NCBI GenBank assembly: GCA_017849455.1
Contig: JAFIGX010000003.1
Location: 372,001-436,000 of the forward strand
Length of the DNA: 64,000 nt
Direction of reading: 5' to 3'
DNA from: Pseudobacter sp.
Lineage (GTDB): Bacteria; Bacteroidota; Bacteroidia; Chitinophagales; Chitinophagaceae
This document shows, one piece after another, positions 7,709-17,600 of the stretch (the first letter of the stretch is position 1; each line of letters begins with the position of its first letter). Both the position numbers and the translations under genes were made by a program. The notes under the pieces were generated by a model. The model made no database searches. It was not told where the DNA came from and saw only the letters and a list, made by a program, of their open reading frames with translations.

Positions 7709-10498
7709 TCATCGCCTTATGAACCGCATTCCCGGCCCACCCATCTTTTCCATCGCGGCGCCTGTTCTGTTCAGGCTATAAGTGAAACTCAGTAGAAAAT
7801 ATTGCTGTAAAGTCGCCGTGCGCACATCTTCAATATAGTTCTGATTTGTATTGCGCGAAATGCCAATATTTTGATGCAGGAGATCGAAAGCCGTTAATTT
7901 CAGCTCGCCACGCTTTTCCTTCAGGACCTGTTTACTCACGGAAGCATTCCACAAAGGCACTTTGGTATTGAATCCCTGTGCCAGTTGACTGTTGATGGAA
8001 TAGTTGAAATCCGTACTAAGGAAAAATCCTTTCGGCATCTGCCAGTTCAACTCCGTTCCATATTGATGATTGAAATATTCAGTGTTGAGGTCAGGGCGAA
8101 GCGAATATTTTGTTTTATTATATGTATACCTGGCCGTGAACCCGATGTCGAGCATATCGGTTATGTTCAGGTCCATCCGGAAGTCGGGCCCCAGCACTAA
8201 TGCGCTGATAGTATTCGAAGCACTATTGATGAATTGTTTGCCCCGGTTGTAATTCACACTCGACCCAAAACTGATCCTGCCTTTCAGGAAGCTCAGCGGC
8301 AATCCCAGGTTCACATCACCCATTATATTGTACACACCATTGACATTGACCGGCTTTGTATGCTTGATGCCCAATTCATTGATCATATCGCTGTTGACGA
8401 TCTTATTGCGCGTTTGCTGCACATTGAAAAAAGCAAACAGGTTCCTGCCTTTGAAAGGATTTACCGACATGAACATCATCTGCACCGAATGAGTGAATTC
8501 CTGTTTCAGGTCCGGGTTCCCCTCCCTGATGTTCAAAGGATCGCTAATATCGGGTACCGGCTGCAATTGCGATAACGAAGGCTGATTGGTGCTTGTTCTG
8601 TAATGGATGTTCAGGTTGCGGAACTGTGTGAAATTGTATTGAAAACTGGCATTGGGCAAAATATTGTAGAAGGTCTTGTTCATGATAGAATCTTTATTAC
8701 CGCTCAGGACCCTTCCCTCCAATTCCGCTTTTTGCCAGGAGGCGCCTATTGAATAGTTGTAGTGTTTTTGTTTGGTGCGAAGCCGCAGTCCTGCATTGGT
8801 ATAACCATAACTGTTCTCAAAATTGTTGGTGAGCTTTTCATTGATCACATCGTATTTGCCGTTCAGTTTGTTGAGGTCATAGGTGGTCTTTTCGGAGCTG
8901 CTCCGGTTACTGCTGTTCCCTACGCTGAATTCCAGCAATGATCTCCTGAAAACCGGTTCTGTATATACCAGCCTGGCATTGTACCCCCGCTGGTTGGCCT
9001 TCGTGTTATTCCGCTGATCGATGGAATCGGTCCGGAACAGCTCGCCGGTTGGGCGATAGAATTTGTTGATGGATTGCAGATTGCCATCCCCATCACCGGC
9101 ATTGAGGGTCGTTTGCAGGGAGAGCGAAAGCGTTCTTCCCTTGAGCCTGAATTTCTTCCTGAAGAGGATATCATTCGTGAAGGTATACCCGCTGGTATTG
9201 TCGCCGCTGTTGCTGAAGCCTTCATTGGTGAGTGATAATTCCTGTGATAAGGTCTGATAGTCCCTGCTGTTCCGGTTGCGCGTTTGCTGGTAATTGAATG
9301 AGGGCGTGATCTTGATGGAATGGAAAGAATCGAGCCGTATATCGGCACTGAGATTCAGCCGGTGTGAATTGTTGAGGTTATTGGCGACTGAATTCTGCCG
9401 GTAATACCAGGTAGAATCAGGTGCAAAGTATTGACGTTGGGAATTACTGGTGGTAACAGGGTTGTAGCGGTTATAGAAATAGTTGCTGGTGAAATCTGTA
9501 TTGTTGCCGATGATATTGTTGTAATTGAAGCCGCCCCCCCAGATGGTGCGAATATTATTGTTGCCTGCACCACCACTGCCACCGTCAGACGATAAGCTCA
9601 TTACCATGCCTCCACCGCTACCTCCTGCAAAATTCAGCTTATCCGTAAAGGAGAAGCTTTCTGCGTTGGTGTTATTGCCCATACCGATCACCGAAAGCTG
9701 GCGGGCGCCTTTAAAGGAGTTGATATTGAACCGGCCTTCATATCGCCCGTCCGTTCCGCCACCGGCTGATATTTTACCGAACATGCCTTTCGTTTTATCT
9801 TTCTTCAGTTTCAGGTTGATGGTCTTCTCGCTATTGCCATCATCGAACCCGGTGAGCTGCGCCTGGTCACTCGACCTGTCATAGACCTGCACCTTATCTA
9901 CAGCATCGGCCGCCAGGTTTTTGGTAGCGATCTTGGGATCGCTGCCGAAGAATTCCTTTCCATCCACCAGCACTTTTTTCACTTTTTGTCCCTGTGCCGT
10001 TACAGAGCCATCCTTGTCAACTTTCACACCAGGCAGTTTTTTCAGCAATTGTTCCACGTTGGCATTGGGCTGCACTTTGAAAGACCCGGCATTGTATTGA
10101 ACGGTGTCGCCGATCAGCGTAACAGGAGGCGCTTCCGCCGTTACGATCACTTCCTGCAAGGTGGTGGCCAGATCAGTAAGGATGATCGATCCGAGGTCTT
10201 TATTCTTATGTTCATCATCGATCGAGAAAAAACGGTAGGCATTATGATAGTTCACATGGGTGATCAGGAGGCGGTATTCACCATTGGCCAGTTTGGTGAG
10301 CTGGAAACGGCCGTTGTTATCCGTCATGACAAAACCTACGAGGGAGGAATCTTTTTTCTGAAGGACCGTTACAGTGGCAGAAGCTACCGGCTGTTTGGCG
10401 GTGGAATCGTATAATACACCTTTTACCGTTCCATTCTTTTGCGCCAGGGCCATCAACGGGAAATAGGCCAGGACCGTAAGCAGCAGGATGTTTTTCAT
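7709..10498 (-). CDS. Outer-membrane beta-barrel protein with carboxypeptidase-regulatory domain (TonB-receptor-like)
   Basis: 929 residues: signal peptide ending MALAQ, a CarboxypepD_reg-like beta-sandwich (about 22-105, GTVKGVLYDSTAKQPVASAT), a plug-like domain (about 115-230, with VDGKEFFGSDPKIATKNL), then a long aromatic/Asn-rich beta-barrel ending in RFIRR. This is the 'outer membrane beta-barrel family' found in many copies in Bacteroidota. No SusD partner is adjacent, so a polysaccharide-utilisation role is not indicated. It is a paralogue of the protein at 11562-14522: both have the same VDGKEFFG.DPK motif and C-terminal EDTRT/EDVRT..LQ.YF.L.FTY strand. Confidence 0.88.
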   Translation of the reverse strand: MKNILLLTVLAYFPLMALAQKNGTVKGVLYDSTAKQPVASATVTVLQKKDSSLVGFVMTDNNGRFQLTKLANGEYRLLITHVNYHNAYRFFSIDDEHKNKDLGSIILTDLATTLQEVIVTAEAPPVTLIGDTVQYNAGSFKVQPNANVEQLLKKLPGVKVDKDGSVTAQGQKVKKVLVDGKEFFGSDPKIATKNLAADAVDKVQVYDRSSDQAQLTGFDDGNSEKTINLKLKKDKTKGMFGKISAGGGTDGRYEGRFNINSFKGARQLSVIGMGNNTNAESFSFTDKLNFAGGSGGGMVMSLSSDGGSGGAGNNNIRTIWGGGFNYNNIIGNNTDFTSNYFYNRYNPVTTSNSQRQYFAPDSTWYYRQNSVANNLNNSHRLNLSADIRLDSFHSIKITPSFNYQQTRNRNSRDYQTLSQELSLTNEGFSNSGDNTSGYTFTNDILFRKKFRLKGRTLSLSLQTTLNAGDGDGNLQSINKFYRPTGELFRTDSIDQRNNTKANQRGYNARLVYTEPVFRRSLLEFSVGNSSNRSSSEKTTYDLNKLNGKYDVINEKLTNNFENSYGYTNAGLRLRTKQKHYNYSIGASWQKAELEGRVLSGNKDSIMNKTFYNILPNASFQYNFTQFRNLNIHYRTSTNQPSLSQLQPVPDISDPLNIREGNPDLKQEFTHSVQMMFMSVNPFKGRNLFAFFNVQQTRNKIVNSDMINELGIKHTKPVNVNGVYNIMGDVNLGLPLSFLKGRISFGSSVNYNRGKQFINSASNTISALVLGPDFRMDLNITDMLDIGFTARYTYNKTKYSLRPDLNTEYFNHQYGTELNWQMPKGFFLSTDFNYSINSQLAQGFNTKVPLWNASVSKQVLKEKRGELKLTAFDLLHQNIGISRNTNQNYIEDVRTATLQQYFLLSFTYSLNRTGAAMEKMGGPGMRFIRR

Positions 10499-10614
10499 AC
10501 CAGTCGTATTTCGGGGTTTGTTCCTCTACGAAAGTATTCCTACTGGGTACGAAAACAGGTTAACCAGTCTTGCTTTAATGTTAATGAAGGTTAAGAAATG
10601 GGGGGTATTGCATT

Positions 10615-11172
10615 TTACCTGGCTATTGCTGCGTATTGTTTTTCCTGGTCATACACACACAGTGAAATGGTCCATTCATTGCCATATTGTAGCACAAGCT
10701 CCACTTTCAATTGCTGGATGGCCTCTGAAGCAGGCAGGAACTGGAAACGAATGGTGGTAGGCTGGTTGTCGGACGTGGGCTCTTCATATTGGCCATTCAG
10801 TATGACCGGCTTTTCACCTTCTATTTTAATAATGGTATTGCGGATCTGGTTGTAGAGCTCCTGGAATTTTGTTTTGGCCTTATCGAAATTAGGTGAACCG
10901 AACATTTCACAAGTCCAGCTAAAGACGGCCTCCGGTTTGCTGTTGTTTTCCCTGATCACGCAATTGATCGAACCGGGGACCTCCACCTTAGATCTGTATT
11001 CTGTAGAACGTTCATGTTGCTGAAGGCGGTCGCCTTTGATATTATTGAAGCGGTTGGGATAGTCACCGATCACTTTTTGGAGGGCGGCATTCGTTTGGTT
11101 ACTGAAAACACCCTGGGCCGTGGCGTGCAGGATATTGGTAAAAAGCAGTAACGACAGGGTTACACTTTTCAT
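10615..11172 (-). CDS. Secreted protein of unknown function
   Basis: I start it at the ATG at 11172, which gives a standard signal peptide (MKSVTLSLLLFTNILHATAQ); an upstream ATG at 11247 would add 25 residues ahead of it. The mature protein (about 165 residues) has two Cys (NCVIRENN and TCEMFG) that could form a disulfide. It lies between the two outer-membrane barrel genes on the same strand. I recognise no family. Confidence 0.65.
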   Translation of the reverse strand: MKSVTLSLLLFTNILHATAQGVFSNQTNAALQKVIGDYPNRFNNIKGDRLQQHERSTEYRSKVEVPGSINCVIRENNSKPEAVFSWTCEMFGSPNFDKAKTKFQELYNQIRNTIIKIEGEKPVILNGQYEEPTSDNQPTTIRFQFLPASEAIQQLKVELVLQYGNEWTISLCVYDQEKQYAAIAR

Positions 11173-11314
11173 GGCGTACGGATTTGTACGAAAAATAGTA
11201 AAAGTTATGAGGTTGTGAAATAGGAAAAATACCTTCCTGCGAAGCACAATAAAGGATAATATTGTACGTTGTTGAGAAGAGAAACCTGAGATTACTTATT
11301 ATAAACCAATATCA

Positions 11315-11488
11315 ATGGAAAAAAACCCCATGTATTTCGACACCCATAGGACCAAGATCTGCAAGGACATCTACAGACCGAATACCAGTCTCACCAATTT
11401 TTTAAGGAGCCTTTGGGCCGTATTGATGATCGGGCAGTCGCCCATCAACAATACTTCCTATGCAAAAAGGCGCTTACATCAACGATAA
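11315..11488 (+). CDS. Possible 57-residue small protein
   Basis: An ATG at 11315 opens a 58-codon frame to TAA at 11486-11488, in an otherwise empty stretch between two minus-strand genes. Its product is basic (MEKNPMYFDTHRTKIC... KRRLHQR). The only support besides the open frame is the strong plus-strand terminator at 11539-11563, which shows that something is transcribed in this direction. It could instead be an untranslated small RNA. Confidence 0.3.
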   Translation: MEKNPMYFDTHRTKICKDIYRPNTSLTNFLRSLWAVLMIGQSPINNTSYAKRRLHQR

Positions 11489-11538
11489 GCTCATCAACCG
11501 ATAAGCACTTACCTCTGAAACCACATTGTATGTGCTGG

Positions 11539-11563
11539 TCCCGCCTTAGTGCGGGATTTTTTT
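11539..11563 (+). terminator. Rho-independent terminator on the plus strand
   Basis: TCCCGC / GCGGGA hairpin with a 6-nt loop (CTTAGT), followed by seven T. The T tract is on the plus strand only, so it ends a plus-strand transcript from the 11.2-11.5 kb gap and does not serve the minus-strand gene ending at 11562. Confidence 0.8.
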
Positions 11564-14522
11564 ATGGCTTCCTGTCCATATTCCTGATCTGCCGGTCGAT
11601 ATTGTGCGGAAGGTTGGGCATGCCCGGACCGCGTAGCTGGTTACCGGCGCCAGCCCTGTTCAGGTTATACGTGAACGTTAGCATGAAGTAGCGTTGCAAT
11701 ACTACCGTACGTGTATCTTCGATATAGGATTCCCCTACCGTTCTGTTGATGCTCTGGTTCTGATTGAGCAGGTCGTTGACGGAGAATTTGATCTCCCCGT
11801 TCTTCTTTTTGAATACCTGGTAAGCCAGGCTTGCATTCAATAATGGAATGCTTTGATTGAAGCCATCCGAACGCCCGGTATTGATATAATAATTGAAGTC
11901 CGTAGTGAGCACCAGGTGTTTCAGGAACATATAAGTAATATCGGAAGAATAAGATTGCGTATAGTAACGCTGGTTCTGGTTGTTGTTGAGCTGTGAGGAG
12001 AATTTCACATCATTGTAGGTCAGGCTCGCATTCAAACCCAGGATCAGGGATTCCTTCACCGTGAAATTGATCCCGGCCGACTGGGTCAGCGCCATCGTAT
12101 TGGTGAAATTCTTTTGCTTGTAGACAAGGCTCGCATCCCTGTTGTAAGAAGCGGAAGTGTTGAAGTTGAGGCTGCTTCCTTTCAGCTTCCCTCTCAACGG
12201 AAATCCAAGGGTAACAAATGCGTTGGTATTGAATGAGCCATTCAGGTTCACCGGTACGATATATTGCGCTCCTTTCGTCAGCGAATCCGGCACTACACCT
12301 GCCGGTACTACGTCGATGCTGTTCACGATCTTGTTACTGGTATTGCTGAAGCTCACGTTGGTCGAAAGATACTGAAAGGTCGATACGTTGAACGTGCTGT
12401 AGTTGATATTGATATTGTTGGCGAATTCTTGTTTGAGGGCCGGATTACCATTGCGGATTTGCAGCCTGTTCGATACATCCGGCACATCCTGCAATTGAGT
12501 TGTAGAGGGTTGATTGGTCCTCCCGCGGTAGAAGATGCGCAGGTTCTTTGAACGCGAAAAAGCATAAGTGAAATTGGCCGTGGGGAAGAAATTGGTATAA
12601 TGCTGCGAGATCGTGGTGTCTTTCCCGGTAATGCCACGATGGCTCAGGCTGCCCAGTTCAGAATATTGAACGGCGCTACCGATCTGGAAGCTGGCCTTTG
12701 TGAACTGCATCCTGAAATTGGCGCCGGCCCTGTGCGCTATGAAATCATTCTCGAAATAATTGGTGAGGTTCTTATCGACCGAATCATATTTCCCCGTAAG
12801 ATCGCTGTAGCTGAACGTTTTTACATCCGATGTACTATGGTTATTCGTGTAGGCGTAGTTGAACTCCAGCAATTTATTTTTTCCGATCGGTTCAGTATAG
12901 GAAGTGCTGAGCGTATTATTGTTGGAGCGGGTCTTTTGCGTGTTGCGGATGTCCTGCGTGATCACCTCATCGAGACTTCCATCCGGGTTATAATAATTCA
13001 ATGGAGCATGTGTGCTGCCCTTGCCATCGCTGTTGTTGATGGAATTTTGCCATCCGATAGTGATCGTACGGCCGATCATCTTGAATTTCCTGCGATATAA
13101 TAAATTACCATTGAAACTGATCCCGTCCCTAACGTTGGTAGTGGTGGATATGCCTTTGATGGCTGTATAATCGGGGCCTCCCTTGAAGGTGGAAATAGTA
13201 GCGAGATCGATCGTGCTGCCGGTTTCCGAATGCTGTGAGGTAAAGTTGGGTGTAAAGAGTATGGAGTTATTCGAATCGATATAATATTCCATCCGCAGGT
13301 TCACCCGGTGGTTCTGGTTCTTGTTGGTCGAAATGGAAGTGGAATTCTGTGTGGCTGTCGAATCACCGGGGAAAGAAGTTTTACGTGAGCTTTCCTGCTC
13401 GGTACGGTTATTCGATTCGGAATAAAAATAACTACCGGTCACATCCACCTTGCTGCCCCATTTATCGGTATAGTTCAACCCGGCTGATAAATTCCTCGTG
13501 ATCCCTGTTCCGCCACTACCCATACCACCCAATCCGCTAAAACCCGTGCGACCACCGCGGCCACCGCCACCGCCACCAAATCCGCCGCCGCCGAAACCGC
13601 CTCCTCCAAATCCGCCACCACCGCTGCCGCGCGATCCAAAGCCTCCCATATTGGTAACGATATCTGAAAAAGAAAAGTTCTGCTTATTCACGTTGTTGGC
13701 GCCTGCCAGCAGCGTGATCCTCCGGTCGCCGGCAAAACGGTTAAAGCTTAAGCTGCTCTCATACCGGTCGTCCGTACCGCCGCCGGCCATGAACCTTCCG
13801 AAATAACCATTACGCTTATCTTTTTTCAGTTTGATATTAATGGTCTTCGAGCGACTTCCATCATCGATCCTGGTGAATTTGGCCTGGTCGCTCATGTCGT
13901 CGAATACCTGTACCGATTCGATCATATCGGCCGTGATATTCTTGGTGGCCATTTTAGGATCGGTGCCGAAAAACTCCTTTCCGTCCACATATACTTTCTG
14001 AACATCTTCTCCCTGGGCCTTTACGTTCCCGTCCTTATCGACCTGTACGCCGGGCACTTTTTTCAGCAGGTCTTCTGCAGTGGCATTGGGCCTGGTCTTG
14101 AAAGCGCTGGCCCTGAACTCCACCGTATCCTTTTTCACCTGGATCGGTGGGGCTTCCACGATCACCTCATCGAGCAGGGTGGATTTTTTGTCCATGTATA
14201 TTGTACCCATTACAATATTGAATGAATCCGGGGTCACTTTGAAAAACCGGGAAACGGGTCGATAGCCCTGGAAACTGATCATCAGGCGATAGGCGCCTGT
14301 ATCGAGGTCTTTTATTTCAAATTCCCCTTTGGGATTGGAGAGGGTAAAAGCAGCTACGGTAGAATCTTTGGCATACAATACGGAAATGGTTGCCTCAGCC
14401 ATGGGGTCTTTATAAATAGAATCGGTGAGCTTTCCTTTAATGCTGCCCGCAACCCTGCTCTGGGCCTGCGTTGCAGAGATAATGCCAGTCAGTAAGCAGA
14501 AGAGGATCAAAAATTTGTTCAT
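11562..14522 (-). CDS. Outer-membrane beta-barrel protein with carboxypeptidase-regulatory domain and Gly-rich insert
   Basis: 986 residues, same architecture as the 7709-10498 gene: signal peptide (MNKFLILFCLLTGIISATQA), CarboxypepD_reg-like domain (about 24-110), plug-like domain with VDGKEFFGTDPKMATKN (about 177-193), then a barrel. Unlike its paralogue it carries an almost pure Gly/Phe/Arg insert at about residues 290-335 (repeats of GGGGFGG), probably a flexible surface or periplasmic loop. Substrate unknown. The low-complexity DNA (13540-13640) is a likely site of copy-number change. Confidence 0.88.
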   Translation of the reverse strand: MNKFLILFCLLTGIISATQAQSRVAGSIKGKLTDSIYKDPMAEATISVLYAKDSTVAAFTLSNPKGEFEIKDLDTGAYRLMISFQGYRPVSRFFKVTPDSFNIVMGTIYMDKKSTLLDEVIVEAPPIQVKKDTVEFRASAFKTRPNATAEDLLKKVPGVQVDKDGNVKAQGEDVQKVYVDGKEFFGTDPKMATKNITADMIESVQVFDDMSDQAKFTRIDDGSRSKTINIKLKKDKRNGYFGRFMAGGGTDDRYESSLSFNRFAGDRRITLLAGANNVNKQNFSFSDIVTNMGGFGSRGSGGGGFGGGGFGGGGFGGGGGGRGGRTGFSGLGGMGSGGTGITRNLSAGLNYTDKWGSKVDVTGSYFYSESNNRTEQESSRKTSFPGDSTATQNSTSISTNKNQNHRVNLRMEYYIDSNNSILFTPNFTSQHSETGSTIDLATISTFKGGPDYTAIKGISTTTNVRDGISFNGNLLYRRKFKMIGRTITIGWQNSINNSDGKGSTHAPLNYYNPDGSLDEVITQDIRNTQKTRSNNNTLSTSYTEPIGKNKLLEFNYAYTNNHSTSDVKTFSYSDLTGKYDSVDKNLTNYFENDFIAHRAGANFRMQFTKASFQIGSAVQYSELGSLSHRGITGKDTTISQHYTNFFPTANFTYAFSRSKNLRIFYRGRTNQPSTTQLQDVPDVSNRLQIRNGNPALKQEFANNININYSTFNVSTFQYLSTNVSFSNTSNKIVNSIDVVPAGVVPDSLTKGAQYIVPVNLNGSFNTNAFVTLGFPLRGKLKGSSLNFNTSASYNRDASLVYKQKNFTNTMALTQSAGINFTVKESLILGLNASLTYNDVKFSSQLNNNQNQRYYTQSYSSDITYMFLKHLVLTTDFNYYINTGRSDGFNQSIPLLNASLAYQVFKKKNGEIKFSVNDLLNQNQSINRTVGESYIEDTRTVVLQRYFMLTFTYNLNRAGAGNQLRGPGMPNLPHNIDRQIRNMDRKP

Positions 14523-14675
14523 GGCTGTAGGGTAAAAAATTTTTTCTATATATACTCGTTTAGACGGCCGGCATGTCCCTAAACTTGTGCCGCCGGTCAG
14601 AACAAAAACAAGGATACCCGCCTGTCCATAGCGGGAAAATCGGTAAATGGTTTAATGTGTGGATGAACGGGGAAT

Positions 14676-17600
14676 TTAACTGAACAGGTACTCGACATCT
14701 TCCCTGGTCAGGCTCTTCACGAAACCTTCGTCGTCGGTGATCAGGTCTTTGGCCAGCACCCTCTTCTTATCCTGTAGTTGTAATATTTTGTCTTCTATCG
14801 TGTCTTTACAGATCATCCGGTACGCAAAGATGTTTTTCGTTTGTCCGATACGGTGAGTGCGGTCAATGGCCTGCTGTTCAACGGCAGGGTTCCACCAGGG
14901 GTCAACGATGTATACATAATCTGCGGCAGTGAGGTTGAGACCCACACCACCTGCTTTCAATGAGATCAGGAATACCCGGCAGTTCTCATCATTCTGAAAA
15001 CGCTGGATGGCCCTTTCGCGCTCGATAGCCGTAGTGCTGCCATCGAAATATTCGAAATCCACCTCCAGCTCTTTGAGCTTGTCTTTGATGAGCGAAAGCA
15101 TGCCCAGGAACTGCGAGAATACCAGGGCCTTGTGGTTGCTGATATTTTCCGTGATCTCCCTCCCCAACTCTTCCAGCTTGATGGAGTGATTGGGAAATTT
15201 CTCCGTTTCATTGAGGATGGCAGGAGAATCGCAGATCTGCCGCAGTTTCATGAGCCCTTGCAGGATGGTGAGCTGCGAGCGCTGAATACCCTGCTGCTCG
15301 ATGGTGCCGAGGATCTTGTCGCGGAAATCATTCCGGTACGCATCATAGATATTCCGTTGCTCATCTTCCATTTCGCAATAGAGGATGGTTTCGGTCTTGT
15401 CCGGCAGGTCCTTCGCCACCTGTTCCTTGGTGCGGCGCAGGATGAATGGGAACAATAGTTTCCGCAAATGGTCTTTCCTGTCGGCTTCACCGAATTTATC
15501 GATAGGGATGGCAAATTCCTGGCGGAAGAACTCGATGCTGCCCAGCATGCCCGGGTTCAGGAAGTTCATCTGGGCAAATATGTCGAACGTATTATTCTGC
15601 AAGGGTGTACCGCTCAAACACAGGCGGTGTTTCGCATTGAGCAGGCAGGCGGCCTTGGTGACTTTGCTGGCGGGGTTTTTGATGGCCTGCGATTCATCGA
15701 GGATCACATAGTCGAATGGAACATCGACGAGCAGCTTGATATCGCTGCGTAATGTGCCGTATGTTGTGATGATGACCTCTGCCTTCGCAAACTGCTCCTT
15801 CGACCGGGTGCGCTCACCCCCATGATGGATATGGTAGCTGAGCTCAGGTGTGAATTTTCGGATCTCATTTTCCCAGTTGAACATGAGGGTGGTTGGACAA
15901 ACGACCAGTGCATTCAACTTGCCATTCGTTTTCCTGTAATAATGGAGATACGATAAAGCCTGCACTGTTTTACCCAAACCCATATCATCGGCGAGGATAC
16001 CTCCCCAACCGATCTCGCTGAGATAATTGAGCCAGTGGAACCCATGCTCCTGGTAAGGACGAAGCACATGCTCCAGGTGCTCAGGGATCGGGATCTCTTT
16101 GATCTTGTTGAAATTCCTCAGTTGCTCATATTTTTCTTCCAGTCGAAGCACCAGTTCTTCTTCGCTCCTGGTCTCATACAATTCATCGATCACGCTCATG
16201 TGGTATTTGGAAAGGCGTAGCTGGTTCTGCTTGCCTTCACCCACACGGAAGAGAAGAGAGTATTTCTTGATCCATTCTTCCGGAAGGATGCCCAATGTGC
16301 CATCATTCAACGGCACGAACTGCTGACGGTTGGCCAGCGCTTTTTTCACATCGGCAATGGTTACTTTCTGATCACCGAATTCGATATCCACGCGGGCATC
16401 GAACCAATCGGTATTGCTGCTGATATGGATCTTGGTCTGAGGCTTGGCTGTATTGAAACGGAAGTTTTTGAGTGCATCGAATCCGAATACCGGCACTTTC
16501 ATCTCTTTCATGGCATCCACGAACAGGAAGAACCAGTTGTTCTTCAATACATCACTTCCTTTCAAAGCCAGTTGCTGTCCGCCTTCCGGCCTGATGAAAT
16601 TGGAATGCAGTGCTTCCAGTTTCCTGATGAACTGCAATTCCTTATCCTTATCGCGGTGCACGATCAGCACTTTATCGCTATCCGGAATGATGAGCTCGTC
16701 TTTACCTCCGGGTTTTGTTTCAAACCCTTTGTAGGAGAACAGGGGTTGAAAAACGAGGTAATCACCTTTTTCCTGCAATACGATCCGTTTTTCAGGATCA
16801 CCGTCTTTCACTTCGCTGATCAGGGCAGGGTCGAAGTCAACATGGTATTCCCTGGTGAGGCCCAGTACAAAGTGGCGAAGCTGTTCAGGCCATTCGGCTT
16901 TGGAGAATACCAGCTTGCCTTTCCCATGGAAGCGGCTTACGAGGTTTGCGATCTCGGTGCTGTCCCAGAGAAAAAGATTTTCATTATGGAAGAAGAGCAG
17001 GGTGCTGTCGACCGCATTGTCGGTCACAGGCACCTGTTGTCCATTCAGTTTCACCCAGCATTCGATCTCATACTGGTTCTTGTTGAGGCTAATCTTGAAA
17101 TAGGGCGTGATGTAATCGGTAACGATCCCTACAGTATGAAGGTTCTCCGTTTTGAAGGGTTTCCGGCCATTGAGATAAAATACAAATGGGCTGGAAGCGA
17201 TCTCTCCAAACAGTTTTTTGAGCTTGGGATGCAGGTATTCTCCCATCAGCGCCTTGGTCTCTTCGGGCAGATCGTCTTTTTCGTGGTGGATGATATTTTC
17301 CCAGATCCCGCTGAACGGGGAGTTGCGGTTGAGGTATTTGGTCACTTCCCCGTCCTGCATTTTGCGGAGAGGCGCAATGAGATGTTTGTCACTCTCACTG
17401 AATACGTCGAGGTTGATGAATTTCGAGAGATCGAGCTTTTCTACTTTTCCCACAAAAGCGGCCAGTTGCTCATTGGCCTCTCCACCGATGGCATCGACGG
17501 AGAATCCCGGGTAACCATCATAGTTGAAATTGAAAACGACCCCCACCCGTTGGGAAGCAGCCGTGGCTTTTTCGGGCATTTCTACCGTTGTCTCTACGCT

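Noticed and set aside
13540..13640. Short tandem repeats suggesting a CRISPR or satellite
   Set aside because: They code for a Gly/Phe-rich segment in frame within the outer-membrane protein; no spacers or direct repeats of CRISPR type.
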